This document shows positions 22,607 to 35,679 of a DNA stretch of 64,000 nucleotides, piece by piece; positions within the stretch are counted from its first letter, which is position 1, and the number at the start of each line of letters is the position of its first letter. A program made the translations under genes and the position numbers. Source of the DNA: Bursaphelenchus xylophilus (lineage: Eukaryota; Nematoda; Chromadorea; Rhabditida; Aphelenchoididae). The stretch is taken from assembly GCA_904066235.2 (NCBI GenBank), contig CAJFCV020000002.1, positions 4,154,001-4,218,000 on the forward strand. Reading direction: 5' to 3'. The notes under the pieces were generated by a model that worked only from the letters and a program-made list of their open reading frames with translations, ran no database searches and was not told the DNA's origin.

Positions 22607-25600
22607 ATCGTACACATAGCGGAAGTCCTGGAAAAAAATTTCAATTTTTTTTCGATTTCTATCAACGACGCATATCAGCACCTCAATATTTTGGCTTCCG
22701 GTTTGCGGGTAAGATGGTAAATTTAGCGATGTTTGTAGGCACGATATGATACTCCAAAAAAGCCTTAACAACATGCGGGATTACTCCGCGCTTAGCAGAA
22801 ATGACCGAGATCTTTGGGTCAATTTTCGCGGCTTTTGGCAAGAAAATTTTCAAAACTGTTTTTACCATAGAGGGTAATGATTTCACAAAAATCTATTTTT
22901 TCCACACGAAACCGGAAAAAATGTGGCTAAGAAATGCTTTCCTCTGTAACCGTCCTCCACATTTCTCATGCTATCTCGGCGACATTAACCAAGTTTTCAA
23001 AATTATTCCAGAAATTTTCTAAGTTTTAGCGGGTTCGGCTCGAAAATAATTTTCAAAAACTTTGGGAAGGAATAGCAAAGTTAATTCAGAATATTTTTTC
23101 CTGAAATTCAATCGGTTGAAAATGGCGAATCTCAGCTTCAGAAAAATCTAAATTTCATGAAAATCGGCGGAGCCTCCGCGGAGAAATCTAAAAAAAAGGA
23201 CGGAAGGTTCGAGTGGCCCACCCTGTAGATTGTTGATTAACTTGGTTTCTCCTCGAAAGCGTGAAAAAAATTTTCTGGAAGCAAGCCATGGCTTAAACCT
23301 TGGCCTAACGAACTTGGTGGACTTTTGCTGTTAGTGAAAATTTTGGAATATTCCATTCGTAATTTTTTGCGCACCATCAAAACACCGGTTTCTACGGCCT
23401 TTGTTTGCTTGACTGGTTCTTGACGCGGGTAGGGCGTGAAGTACTTTCAGTTGAAAAATTCCACGTATGTACGCTTATGGGTGTTATTTGTTGTAAGAAG
23501 GCAACAAGACGTGGCCGGTACATGATATTTAGAGTTTTCAACTTTCCTTGAGAGAATTACGAAAATATCACCCTTTATTATTTGAAACCTGAGGAAATCG
23601 TTTCATTCATAAAATAACACTCATATGTCAAGTCGCTCGTGTTTTCATGAGTCACTTCATTTTTTCTCGGTGGCTCGAGGCTGCTTTTGAAGCTATTTTT
23701 AAAGGTACTGCTTGACTCTTTGCTTTCCCTTTTGACATGTTTTTCTGATATCATTCGTCTTGAGAGTTCGATCCGACTTCAGCGGATAGATGGATTGCCT
23801 TTGACAAGTTTTTTTGTTCACAATGTTTACCACTCTTTTTTTGGCTTACGTACGATCGGATTTTTTTTATAAAACAATAACTAAAATATCGCGCGCTGTG
23901 TTGCGATGACAAATTCAGCCTTTTTTTGATTTGAGTCTTGTCTGCCGTCTGTTCGAGGAGACCCCTTTAAAGTTCCTCTTTCTCTTTAAGATTGTAAACA
24001 ACAATAGTTTTTTTTATGAAGCCTATTATTATAAGGTCTTTTTCTATTCATTTTTGAGGTCGAAGCCAAGTGCTGATGGTACAATGCTCAAAATTTTTTA
24101 AAGCAATTTATATGTATTCAGCAATAAATATCTTAAGCTAAAACTCTAAATTTGAGCCAAAGTTTGTTATAATGAATGCCTCACACATTTAGCGTTGTAA
24201 CCTCTAAAATTTAATTGCATTTTCCGCAAAACTTGTGTTGGATTCCTTCCATGTTATCTGATATCCCCAAGGTAAACAAGTAATTCATCTGCAAAGGTTT
24301 ATCGGTCAGCCTCGTGTCTGGAAAGCTTCGGTTTCTCGTGTGATCGAACCTTGACAATCGATAAAAGTCGAGTAATTTTTCTTTGTTTAGGAGAACCTTC
24401 ATGGATTCCCTTTCCCTTCGTTTACACCGTTTTCCGGCTCAAAACTGACTTTTGGGTCAAAAGTCGGGTATTTCATAGCAATAAAATGCTTTTTTTTAAA
24501 GTGAGACGTGGGCTGGTTGTTATCTGTACAGCATAATTTCAGCGTGCTCTCATAGATAAGTCGACCAAGTTTTTTTCGTTTTTTGTATTTGGAAATTTTG
24601 ATCTTTATGCGTTTAGCTAATGTCATCTTGAGTTTTCGATTTTTCATAGTCCACATTTTGAACATATTCCGTCGCATGTTCCGGCGTTCGAGGCGCTAAC
24701 CTCGGAAACTCAATTCTAGCCAATTTCCGACGCTCCAGTCGTAACGTTCCTGGAACGAATAAAAGGAGCATTAAACACATATTTTATGGCTCTAGACGTC
24801 GTGAATTCCTCCCTGTAACCTAAAATTTCTTTGTGCAGAACGGTGGTTTAAAGGGTAGGGCATTGTCGACGGTATAAATAATATGTAAATTCGTGAAAAA
24901 CGGCAGGTTTTGACGTCTAGTTTCGTTTTTCTACTTACAATTAAATTACTCCGGCAAAACTGAGTGTTTTATCTTGAATTTACAGGGGAAGTACCCCAAG
25001 TGCGACGTTCACATTTTGATGAAGCTTGGCACAAAATTAGAATAATTTTTTCTAAAATATGCGAGAATCCTAGCTCGCGCTTTGCAGAAACAACCGAGAT
25101 TTTTAGATCGTAAACCGGCGAAAATTTAAGACTTTTTGTCGAATTTCGGCACGAAAAGTTAACGTTTCCACAAAAAATGATTTTTTTCCGCGCGAAGCTA
25201 TCAAAGCTATGGCCAAAAAGCGTTTTTCTATCTGACCGCTCTCCGCGTTTGGCGTACTCTCTCGGCCGCAAAGATCGTTGAATATCTCGGCTTCGCCTTG
25301 AAAGCGCGAGCTAAACCTCTGAGGAATTGATAGGGAATTTTCACAAAAACCCTAAATTGAGTATTTGTAAAAAAATAAAAAAAATGCTTACAGTACTGAT
25401 TAGGCCAAATAGTAATGATAAAAAAAATGTCATCTTCGAAATCGGCGCCATCGATTATCCTAATTTCGACGGTTACATCGAAGAAGATAATATTTTTAAG
25501 TTTCGCCAATTGGGAAAGCATCGGAATTCTTTTGCGATTTATCGAAACTCTGGTTTCAACCTACAGTTTTGTTGACCTCGCCTTTATTACGTTTTTAAAC

Positions 25601-25902
25601 TCTTTTTTTCCTATTTTCTTTTATTTTCGTTTTGTTATATCCCCGAGTGAACTCTGCCGTCTGAAAAATTATATTTTTATGGCCCTCGTGCTCTTCCATC
25701 GCTCTATTTTTATTCTTTAAAATATCCGTTTAAGCCCACTCGCTTACTGGTCAGAGAATTGGATTTATAAATTGTGGTTGGCCAACTTCAGACCACTTTC
25801 CAGACACCAGCCCACTAGCCTTATGCGAAGGAGACCCGTAAACAAGTCCCGCATTCTCGGACGCTTATAAATATAGAGCATTTGCTATTTGCGGTGTTCG
25901 GA
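22607..25902. other. Repeat-bearing spacer, no gene seen
   Basis: Contains a diverged family B relic around 22690-22980 (ACCATAGAGGGTAATG and a following stretch in reverse orientation) and a better copy at 24985-25316. ORFs at 24399-24677 and 25415-25720 are AT-rich and show no domain. An ATAAATATA box near 25868 lies about 35 bp before the gene B ATG. Confidence 0.45.
24985..25316 (-). mobile_element. MITE family B, reverse orientation, truncated
   Basis: Starts with the terminus GGGGAAGTACCCCAAGTGCG and reads as the reverse complement of the copies at 28161 and 40714 up to a segment with GCGCGAGCT. The opposite terminus is missing. Confidence 0.75.
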
Positions 25903-26845
25903 ATGGAGACGGAACAGCATAGGACGAATAAAAGGACCGGTACTTATGGCTTGATTCAGGACCCCAAATATTTGTACTTGAATCCCGACTGGGGACTTCA
26001 TATTCACGTAAGCGGCTGTTCGTATAAAAAAATTGCAATTTTTAGGCGATAAATGTGTTCTTCGCCGTGAATCAGTTCGTTTTCACGATTTCCTGTTGGA
26101 TCTACCTATTCTACATCAAATTTGAGCCGGCGTGGGTTTACTGGATCGTCTTTGTCTCGTGGTTCACAACGGCGTTGGTGATTTTTGGCACGTTGACAAA
26201 GAATTTTGAGTATTATTATCCATATCTGGCTTATCACGTAAGCAAAGGTTTAGTCTTTTAGGCGTTAGATTAATAAGAAAAGTGTTCGCCGTAGGCTGCC
26301 AAAATTTTCCATTTTTTCGCACGTCTTGGATCGCGAATGGAAGCTTTAACTCGTCGTTCCGACAAAATTTGAAAAGATTTTCTTTTCGAAAAACAGTGAA
26401 GGACCGGATCCAGTGGCAAAAACCTTCCATTTTACATCCGGGAAGCATCAAAAATGTGGCAGAATGCTTCCCTCTCCAAGTGAAAAAATTCATTTTGAAG
26501 GGCGCGCCCTTTCCCTCACAAAAAGAGCGGAATAACCACGAGAAAGCAAAATCTTTATTCAAATGATACAGTAATTTAATTAAATATTAATTTCAGGGCG
26601 TAGTTGTCCCATTAAACACGGTAGCCTGCGCTGTCGTTTTTGTTCGGCGATTAATGGAAGTGGACACCAAAACAATCCTGGATACCTCACAAGTTACCTT
26701 TGCGGTCCTTCTTATCATCGGCGCCAGCACACTGATCTTCAATATTCTCCTGTTGACATCGTATTATTTTATCTACCTCGGCTACAAGTACTTGAAATAC
26801 GACTGCGACGACAGACGGATTTTTGTCAACAAACATCCGGTTTGA
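25903..26845 (+). CDS. Unassigned four-helix membrane protein, gene B
   Basis: Function unknown. Exons are 25903-26007, 26046-26237 and 26597-26845 with phase-0 introns, giving 181 aa. A short cytosolic N-terminus (METEQHRTNKRTGTYG) and DPKYLYLNPDWGLHI are followed by four hydrophobic segments: INVFFAVNQFVFTISCWIYL, AWVYWIVFVSWFTTALVIF, VVPLNTVACAVVFVRRL and TFAVLLIIGASTLIFNILLL. The YYYPYLAYH sequence before intron 2 corresponds to VPFLICH in gene A and YYIPFLLFF in gene C, which suggests a common family. Intron 2 contains half a family A MITE. A TATA-like box lies about 35 bp upstream. Confidence 0.78.
26394..26530. mobile_element. Half copy of foldback MITE family A
   Basis: CAGTGAAGGACCGGATCCAG followed by the left-half sequence with GGGAAGCATCAAAAATGTGG and GAAGGGCGCGCCC. 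It stops at the centre, so the mirror half is absent. It lies in intron 2 of gene B. Confidence 0.75.
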
Positions 26846-28160
26846 CAGCAGCAAGCCTTTTCACTTGGATTTTTCTTGGTGTATAACTTAACTACGTGTA
26901 TTTATTTGTAATTATATAAACAATACTTGGTATTCTGAGGCCGCAAATAGTACATATGTATATTCAACAATATTTGTTTCCAAAAATTTCTTTATACCTA
27001 ATTGTTGGAAGACAAGTGATTACAATGAAGAGCGTCACCAAATTATTAATACTAAACATCACTCTTGTTATTGAAACGGTCCTAATTTCGCTAGAAGTCT
27101 CCCAAATGCTTTTCATAGATCACCCGTCGACCCTTGTTCACTCGAACTCTCCCCATCGTCAACTTTTCTCAACATGACCATTCAATTACACTGAAAATCT
27201 TTTTTTATCGGTAACTCTGTTGGCTTGTTTCTCTCAGCCAAAAAAAAGTTCTGTTTTCAAGTCGCTGAATCATTGAGTATCTAGGTCTTCAATCATCAAG
27301 GTCGATCCCCTTTTCATTAGCGAACGAAAACGCTTTTCATTTGGCGAAAAAGTTATATTCTTTGAAAATTGTTATGCGCTCGGAGCAAAAATTTGTTGCC
27401 AGAGTTTCCAGCTGTCACCAGCTTTCAACCTAAAAAAACTCTTGGGGTTTCTGCGTAGCGCGGCTTAAAAATCATGCATTTCGTTGTGAAAAAATGTAAT
27501 TGGCCTAAAATAGAGGTATTTCCATGCAAGCACTTCCCATGTAAACTCAAACCCCGGCTTGAATCTTCCCCACCCCATCCGCATGACGGAACGATGAATG
27601 CATCTTGCCGTGCCATTCGGAAGCTCTCTTTTCCGCGATTTTATTATTTTTTCCGCTGCGTTCTCATCGCAGGGATGTGACGCTGAACTAGCTCATCATT
27701 GTGTAATTCTTTCATTTTTTGTCTTTCTTTCACATATCTTCGCAGTTCCGCCTGAAGTTAGTTGAATGGGTTCAAGCAGCAAATAACAAGAGTCTTACTG
27801 ATTTCTAAAAGCGTTTTATTAATTTCCGTCGATTTCTTTGTTGTTTCACACCTTTTCTAATACAGGGTTTCTTTGGGGGAATAACAACGTGATGAATAGG
27901 TCCAACGACCCATCAAACTGTTTAATCGAATTGTCAGTTTACTGCGCCACTTTTACTTTCTAGACCCGGGACGATTCAAAATTTTATTTTCTTTTTTGTA
28001 TTTGTAAAAAAAGTAATTCGAAAGTGGGTTGGGAGTGGAAATTGACTTTAGGAATCTGTCATCATCGATACAACTACAGCTTCTTAAAACTGCAGGAAGA
28101 AGGCTTATTGTTAGAATTTGATGTAAACAACTTACTTAGTCCAACTTGTTAAACTAACAA
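26846..28160. other. Spacer, no gene seen
   Basis: Gene B 3' UTR, then AT-rich DNA. The ORF at 26956-27177 and the opposed ORFs around 27425-27680 have no recognisable domain or splice support. Confidence 0.45.
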
Positions 28161-28604
28161 GGGAAGTACCATAAGCGCGATGCTCAGATTTTCTATAAAT
28201 TTTGTACACACGTCGGACATGAACCAGATATCAATTCCTGAAAGTTTTAGCTCGCGCTTTCCCGGCGCCGCCGAGATATTGAATGACTTTTTCCACCGAA
28301 AGAGTACGGTAAACGCGGAAGGCGGCCAGAGAGAAAAGCACTTTTTGGCCATAACTTTACTTGTTTCATGCGGAAAAAAATTATTCTTTGTGGAAACATT
28401 ACCCTCTATGGTAGAAATAGGCGCGAAACTTTTGGTGCCAAAATCCGGCAAAAAGTGTCAAATTTTCGCCGAATTTCGATCTAAAAATCTCGGTTGTTTC
28501 TGCAAAGCGCGAGCTAGGATTCTCGCATATATCTTAGAAAAAAATTTCCTAAATTTGTGCCAAGTTACATCAAAATCTGAGCGTCGCACTTGGGGAACTT
28601 CTCC
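28161..28604 (+). mobile_element. MITE family B, near full length
   Basis: Starts GGGAAGTACCATAAGCGCGA and ends with GAGCGTCGCACTTGGGGAAC. The termini are inverted repeats of about 30 bp. Internal landmarks are GCCGCCGAGATATTGAATGA, a GGCCATAACTTTACTTGTTT stretch and the segment with GCAAAGCGCGAGCTAGG. It has no coding capacity; the 201-aa ORF across it is a shadow. Confidence 0.85.
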
Positions 28605-28806
28605 TGTAAGGGAAGCACAGGCGTTCATCTTTCTCTCTACCTGTATCTGTTTGTCCGTTTTCTGTTTTTACTCTTCTATGTATTTACATGAACTCTGTAG
28701 CGAGCTAACCGCAAGATCCCGTTGTGACAGATCTTTGCTTGAACAAGAAATGTTCGCGCATTGCCTTGTATATATGCCTTGTTAAGGAGGTGCTTTATAA
28801 TGTTAA

Positions 28807-30044
28807 CCCTTTCCGGACGAGTCGGCACCTCCATGCAGAAATGAAAGAGGGTACTCTAGTGAGTAATAATATAATAGTGGTTCAGCCCATCGAAGCGTTA
28901 TTTGGGACTTATAACAAAAAATGTCCTAAAAAGTACCCCCAGTTGACATAACCCTTATAAAATTTTGCTAACGACCTGTAAATTAGAAACCACCCCTAAG
29001 TTAAAGTCTAAGACTCCTACTACTGTTACATCCAAGAACTGTCCAAATCGGACCACTACAGGATTAGTTATCGACTTTTGGAAATTGAATTTTAAATTTC
29101 GACCAATTTTTGGCCCAAAATTGAGTATATCTTCCGCCGAAATCAACCATTTCAGTCTAAATGGGGTTTTCCTGAATCTAGAGTGACGCTAGCTTCTTCC
29201 CAGAGTGTTTCCAGAAAAAACCTATAGGGCACGTTTCTGTAAAACGCGAAAAGGTTGAAAACGTAAAGGTTTCACCGTATAAAATGTCGCCACAAGCCGC
29301 GAAGGGTCGGGCGCAGCTCGAAAGGCGAAAATAATATTTTTTCTTCGAAAAATATTATTTTAGTGTCGACAAGCTGAATTCAGATGAAATACAGACAGAC
29401 AGAGCATGCAAACATTAACTCAATGTCATTTTAATATTTTTAATGCGTTTTCAGGCAATTTCATTGGATTTTGCTTTAGTTTCACACTAAAATAGTATTT
29501 CTCAAAAAAATATATAATATTTTCGCCTTTCGGGCTGCGCCCGACCCTTCTCGGCTTGCGGCGACATTTTATACGGTGAAACCTTTACGCTTTCAACCTT
29601 TTCGCGTTTTACAGAAACGTGCCTTATAGGTTTTTTCTGGAAACACTCTGGGAAGAAGCTAGCGTCACTCTAGATTCAGAAAAACCCCATTTAGACTGAA
29701 ATGGTTGATTTCGGCGGAAGATATACTCAATTTTGGGCCAAAAATTGGTCGAAATTTAAAATTCAATTTCCAAAAGTCGATAACTAATCCTGTAGTGGTC
29801 CGATTTGGACAGTTCTTGGATGTAACAGTAGTAGGAGTCTTAGACTTTAACTTAGGTGTAGTTTCTAATATACAGGTCGTTAGCAAAATTTTATAAGGGT
29901 TATGTCAACTGGGGGTACTTTTTAGGACATTTTTTGTCATAAGTCCCAAATAACGCTTCGATGGGCTGAACCACTATTATGCCGTTACTCAGTAGGGTAC
30001 CCTCTTTCATTTCTGCATGGAGGTGCCGACTCGTCCGGAAAGGG
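28807..30044. mobile_element. TTAA-flanked, piggyBac-like 1.24-kb foldback MITE
   Basis: TTAA (28803-28806) is followed by CCCTTTCCGGACGAGTCGG. At the right end the mirror image CCGACTCGTCCGGAAAGGG is followed by TTAA (30045-30048). TTAA duplication plus CCC-type ends is the signature of piggyBac elements. The two arms, roughly 550 bp each, are nearly identical inverted copies: the 73-residue reading frame at 28965-29186 (+) reappears at 29665-29886 (-) with a single residue change. The centre at about 29330-29520 is an AT-rich loop. There is no transposase frame, so it must be mobilised by another copy. Confidence 0.88.
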
Positions 30045-30234
30045 TTAAAAAATAACTGCGGTTTTCAACAAAAAGTTGGTCAGCCGCAAACCCTGACGTC
30101 AATAAAACGCAATCAATTATAAGGAGGAACGTGTGTCACAGATCACTAAACTTCGAAAAAGTAGTGTACTAGCTTGAGCGGAATTGTGTCATTTCCTAAC
30201 GGCGTTTATTACTTGTAGTATATATATAAAGAAA

Positions 30235-30870
30235 GGCGTTACTCCTTTTTGGGTCAGCGACAGTTCGGGTTAGCGATACTATGGATCGCGTCGGTTCGTC
30301 ATTGTATGCAGGCTAGGAGAAGGGGTTAGTTAGAAGAGAAAATAAGATTGATTGAGTGCTAGGATATCTTATCATCAATGTTGGGGTATTTTACATATAC
30401 TCACATCAATAATGCCTAGATAAATGCTACGGATCGTCGTTTTTTGCCCGCAAATTTTGATCTTTAAAATGTTACAATAACTCAGGATAAAGAAAACTAA
30501 AGTTAGTAACAGATAAAATCAGCAAATACGGACATATTTTGAGTCTTCGCAAAGTCTCCGCCGAGCCTTCGCGAAGCGTCCGCCGACCATCTAACGGCTT
30601 TGAGATGCCTCCTAGGCAGTTCCTAGAACCTTTTTTTGGGCATCCACCTGCTCTACACTCCATATCGATCGATTTTGTGTTGACCCGAACTGTCGTCGAC
30701 CTGAAAATTCGGAACGAGCGCAAATGTACGCCCGTAGCTTTGCGGATGGAATAAGTGAGCTCAAATCTTCAGGGATTTATTTGCAGCTTACGTAGAGTAC
30801 GAAAGTTAATTTTGAATTGTTTTTCTGCCTTGCCGGCTCTCCTCATTTTGCTGTCGACCCGAAAAGTCGC
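30235..30870 (+). repeat. Dispersed repeat family R, copy 1
   Basis: Contains CTATGGATCGCGTCGGTTCG, then sequence ending ATATTTTGAGTCTTCGC, then a GC-rich block of GCCGAGC/GTCCGCCGACC units and GCCTTGCCGGCTCTCC. The reverse complement of 37783-38290 follows the same order, and 36765-37065 shares the end segments. The copies are clearly diverged. No terminus or ORF could be defined. Confidence 0.65.
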
Positions 30871-33800
30871 GACGCGTAGATATATACTGTCTTGGCCTCT
30901 GGGAAATATCTGTTCTCGGAAGGCAGTCTTAATCGCTAACGTTCTAGCACCATACTTCAATCCTCGACAAGTGCTATGTAGGTGCTTAAAAGAATGCAAT
31001 GCATTGGGGAATGAGTAAATTTTTTAGTGTTTTCAACAGGCAAAAACGGAACGTAATTGCAAAATTTCGACAATATGAACGTCGTATTCCTGACGCTTCC
31101 GATGTCAGAAAGCAGAATGCGTTTGGTAACCAAAAGCCAATTTTTTTCCTCCTTGGTTTTAGAAGGCTTCGACGTGTTGGAATTGCCCAACTGTAAGCGG
31201 AGTTGAAAGTTCATTGACCTCTTTGTTTAAAATCCACAGATCAAGAACTAGAGACCCCTTTTCAACCCCGTGGATTGCTCGGAAAGGTACCGTAATTTCT
31301 TTACCAAAGGCCCTTCTTATTGTAGGAAGGAATCGGGTAACCTTTACACTAGTGACGTCTCGAAATCAAATGCTGTACATGCATCGTTTTCACGTGAACT
31401 TTGAGAGCCCTTTCGGTTGTCACGAGCCTGCATTTCCAGCTCTTTTTGCAAGCCCTTTACGAACTTCGGATCACGGTGCCAGCGTGAGGGCAGCGCTTTG
31501 TTTCCCAGGTGCCTATTGTGAACTTAGCTTGTCCAGAGGTGGTGAACAGGCGTATTGCGCAACGTAAACAACAGTTTGGATGTATAAAATGAATCAAAAG
31601 AAAGGGGGGACAGAGGAAATGTGGGTCGCCACGGAACGGTGTTATTTTTTATTTTTTGGATAAGATTTCGAACAAACTGTAGCAGTGGGGAAGTATCTGT
31701 CATACGTCATAAGAGAACACGGCTTTATTGTTGGTAGACGTTATTTATCTGCGGTTTATGAAAGAGTGATGTTTGGAAGGGAAGGCGAAAGCATTTTTCT
31801 ATGAAGTTTGCGGTGACTGGGCAAGACATGTTTTCTTGTCTGCACATTTCTCCTGATTCTTGCAAAAGGTAAAGCCTCCGGAGAAGCCTTTGATTGATAG
31901 CTGCGACAATCAAGTCTTCTGTTTTCCTTTCTTGGCTGATTGGGGAAAAAACGGTCTTTCATCGATCAAAGTTACGAGCGTTTTAGTATTTTCTCGACCC
32001 GAGTGGAAGGTAACTGTACTCCGTGTGCTTTGCGAAGCCAATTGACAGTTTACCGCAGCCCAAAGAAGGTGTGTTCGATTTCCGGAGTTGTGCTTTGATA
32101 CATTCTCGAGCACATGCTGTTATCAAGGGACGGTTACTCTGTTTTGACGAAGAGTTTATGCGATGTTTTCAGCTATAACACTGGGTGTCTTTGACGCCAT
32201 TCTGAATCCAGAATCTCCGTCTTGGAACGTTTTTAAACTTACAAGTATAAAAAAGTTCAAACTCTTGATTTTTTGTGCATTACTCTTTTTTTAATTGTAA
32301 GTTCTATATATCATATCATTGGCCAATTGCGATTACATTAACCCTAATTTGTTTCCACACCTTGGGTTTTTGCGCGTCGATTAATTTGTAAATTCTCGCA
32401 TCACTATATTTCGGTATGTAATCAAATCGGAAATGCGGCTTGCGTTGCAGGTTCAGAGAGTAAGTGCAAAGTTTACAGCGAGTGAATCGGCCGTTCCTGG
32501 AAAGGTCAGAGCGATTAGTTTTTCAAATTTGCGGTCTACGAATGGGCGGGTCTGTTCAAATACCAAAGAAATTCCAAATTTCAAATTATAGGGTAATTTC
32601 GGGGGACTTTAAAGCTGTGAAAATGTGTCATCCTATCGTCTTAAGCCAATTTTTTGTGTTTTTTGAAGTCAAAATACGAAATTCAATGAGCACAGAGCTC
32701 CGTATTTCGCCATATTTTTGCCGGGCGTTTGGAAAACATTCTCATTAGTCTCCGATCTCCGGTTGTCATCGATAGATTGCCCAACCGTATTCAGCGTTGA
32801 CCGTTGAAATTTCGGAGGTTGGCTGATCGAAACGCGGTTATAAATAGGCGTTACACATGGTGGATTGATCGGTTTGGGAATCATGGGATAGGGCCTTCCC
32901 GATGATGAAATTTGTCATCTTTAAAAAACGCGCACGTCGATTTACAGCAAGAAACGTTTGTTTGAGAAGATGGTGTGAGTGTGATTTTTTTGAGTTTGTG
33001 GGAATTTGGTTTTTGTTACTTCACGTAAATTTTTCTTTACTTGCTTGATGGGGTCAGCCTTTTTCGTAGTAGGTCCTGGAGCTGCCTGCAAACAAAGTGA
33101 TCTAGGGCTTTGAGCGCTTGTTAGGCTGCCTTAAGACTTTGCACACGCCATTTAAGCAGGTTCCGCGTCAAACCTTAAAAATTTCAGGTTACACGTCAAC
33201 GCAGCCTTGCTGAAGCTATTTACTGATCAAGGCTTAATCGATGTGGCGTTTTGTCACAAATAGAATTTTGGAGAAAATTTTTGGCTGTCTTTTCTTGGCC
33301 TTCCGAGGAAAAGCCTTGCTTTTTTGTTCCCAAAATGACTTTCTAAATTTTTTTTGATTTTTAGGACTAATTTTTTCTTGCAAAAATGCGTCCGAAAAAA
33401 TTTTGCTATCATAAAATGTTTTGGTTAATCGATAGTGTGTGGACGAAACGTCTAAACGGTTCAGGAAATGCGCTGGATTGACGAGTCTTGGGCTTTCCAA
33501 TTCTCCGATATTTTCAATGTAATATTTATAAGACATCATTTATTACCGCAAACCTTTGAGCTTGATTTCTCGACTATTTTGAACCCATTTTTCTTGCATT
33601 TACAGTCAAGGCCATTAAAATTATCAACGATTTTTTTGTACTTCATAATCTGAACTCTAAGAGATCAAACCCTTCTCTTTCAGCGTCAAAATCTTTACAA
33701 CATGTCCAAAAAACGTGCTAAAGCCGCAGAAAATACCCTCTTCTTTACAATTGGAGTATATTTTGGTCAATAAATGACCGTATTTTGCCTCTGTGGAAGT

Positions 33801-34697
33801 TTTCGCTCTCATGGATCAGGTACTGTAAGGGTAATTTGATTATGCCCTTTCCCCCGACTAGCCGACCTTTTCATAACCTTGGTAACTGGAGAAGGGGAAC
33901 AAGAAGGGGAAGACCTTATACTTTTTATTACACATCACAATTCGCACATCGCATGATTCGACAGTTTTCGAAAATTTTGAAGTCCGATTTTTGCTTTGAA
34001 GTATAATATGTTGTAAAAGGCGCATGCGTCCAACTTCTTTGCGGGCCTCGTTGCAGAAACTCCAGATTTTTGCCTGTGGGAAAAATGATCTTCCGATTGT
34101 CCGGACTAAACGAGGTCTGATGAAAACCACCTTGTCTAGATGGCTATCCTAATCGGAAAATTTCGGCTGCCCGCAAAGTGTGGATACGCCGCTTACATGG
34201 TATTACTTTGGTGATGACAAAAGACACCGTCTTTGCCAGATTAAGATAACCGCCGAATTTCCTAACTGCTCGCTTTACCGCGATCGCGCGGCATCCGAAA
34301 TCGGTATTATACCAACAGTGCAGCTGACCTATGACGTGAGGGCAAAACAATCCCACCAACCAACTGATGATTTCGCTGTTTACAATCTAAAGGCCTTTCT
34401 GTTGAATGCTCTTATTGGATCGGAGGGTTATTAATGGGCCTTCGCAGGACTGTTAAATTCGTTTTTGAATGGTTTTTGTCCAGAGATTTTGCGTTTTCAT
34501 CGAAGTAATTGGCGGGTCAATGTTTGACATGCACTAAACTGAAGGTTTTGTCACGATTTTCGATGGCTGTTTGATGAGCCACCGTTGTGAACGAAGACTT
34601 TAGTCGCTATTTTTTGTCGAATTTATTGCGCGGTTTTCGGTATGTGCTAAGCATTTAAAGTACAGATTCATTTCCAATTTTCAGCTTTCAAATCAAA
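30871..34697. other. No gene seen
   Basis: AT-rich DNA with scattered ORFs of 60-117 codons. None shows a domain, splice-supported extension or coding-like composition. The end (34686 on) contains the TTTTCAG that probably serves as trans-splice acceptor for gene C. Confidence 0.45.
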
Positions 34698-35679
34698 ATG
34701 GAGCCAGATGTTGAAAAGGGAATCCGCCCGGAAAAGAAGTTCGAGTCGAGACTCCCTGCCGTCAAGGAATTTGGCTATGCCCTTCCCTTGCCACAAAAAC
34801 TCCCGGTGATACAGAAGAAATTTGACGATGACCCGGCCGACTACTGCATGTGCATGAGCCATGTTCATGTTAGTTTTTTGGCAGTCATTACTACGGACTT
34901 TCTATAAGTAATGAAATCGCTGATTTTCCAGACGGGCACCCAACTCATTGGAATGATTACCCTTCTCTGGTGCTTGGCATCAAGTGTCCGCAGTTTCGCC
35001 GCAACCTCTCAGCTGTTAACTTGCTTCGAAGGGGTGTTTGGCATGGTGGCAACTATCATATTGCTGACGGGAAACCGGCGGAATCTATGGCTTTACTACA
35101 TTCCGTTCCTATTGTTCTTTGTAAGTTTTGGGCGCTAAAATTATTGAAATGAAGTGGTTGAGGTGCCATGTTTATTGCCGTGGCAAATTTTCCGACATAT
35201 CTTTTATCCACCGCATATCCATTGCTGAAATTCTTAGCTCTCGTTTATCAGGCACAATGGAGACTTTTAGACATTTTTTGAAGCTTCTTGAAGCGGACAA
35301 AAAGATATGCTAAAATCGGAAAACATTTTTGGTTCACCCTAATAACAGCTTTTTTCTTACAATTAGTGCTTTGAAATTGTCCATATTTTCTATGAATTTT
35401 GTCATCCTCCAATTTCAGACAGTCGACGTATGTTCCTGGCTGACCTACGCCTTCTACCTCATGTTCTACGACTTCATTGACGAAACGGATCGACTACCGC
35501 TGAAAGCCGACTTAGTTGTCATGTTCAAGTCCGTGGGCAACATCGAAGACGTCCATCGGCTAGTCTTCGGTGTTCTGCTGATCTTCAAGTCCACAATCTA
35601 CATTTACATGATATACGTCGTGGCTCGCGGAATGTTGTTCCTGAAGCGGGGCGGTCGACTACCAATGAACACCAACTAG
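34698..35679 (+). CDS. Unassigned four-helix membrane protein, gene C
   Basis: Function unknown. Exons are 34698-34868, 34932-35120 and 35419-35679, all phase 0, giving 206 aa. A polar N-terminus of about 50 residues (with FDDDPADYCMCMSHVH) precedes four hydrophobic segments: TQLIGMITLLWCLASSV, GVFGMVATIILLT, a third near DVCSWLTYAFYLMFY, and RLVFGVLLIFKSTIYIYMIYVV. It ends with a basic tail (FLKRGGRLPMNTN). The intron after LWLYYIPFLLFF matches the intron after YYYPYLAYH in gene B. TTTTCAG lies about 14 bp before the ATG, consistent with a trans-spliced leader. Genes A, B and C are all on the plus strand and look like dispersed paralogues. Confidence 0.8.

Noticed and set aside
28180..28785. 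201-codon ORF (+)
   Set aside because: Runs through a family B MITE; the same frame is broken in other copies and shows no domain.
28965..29886. Two mirrored 73-codon ORFs
   Set aside because: Same sequence read from the two arms of the piggyBac-like palindrome; too short and compositionally unlike a transposase.
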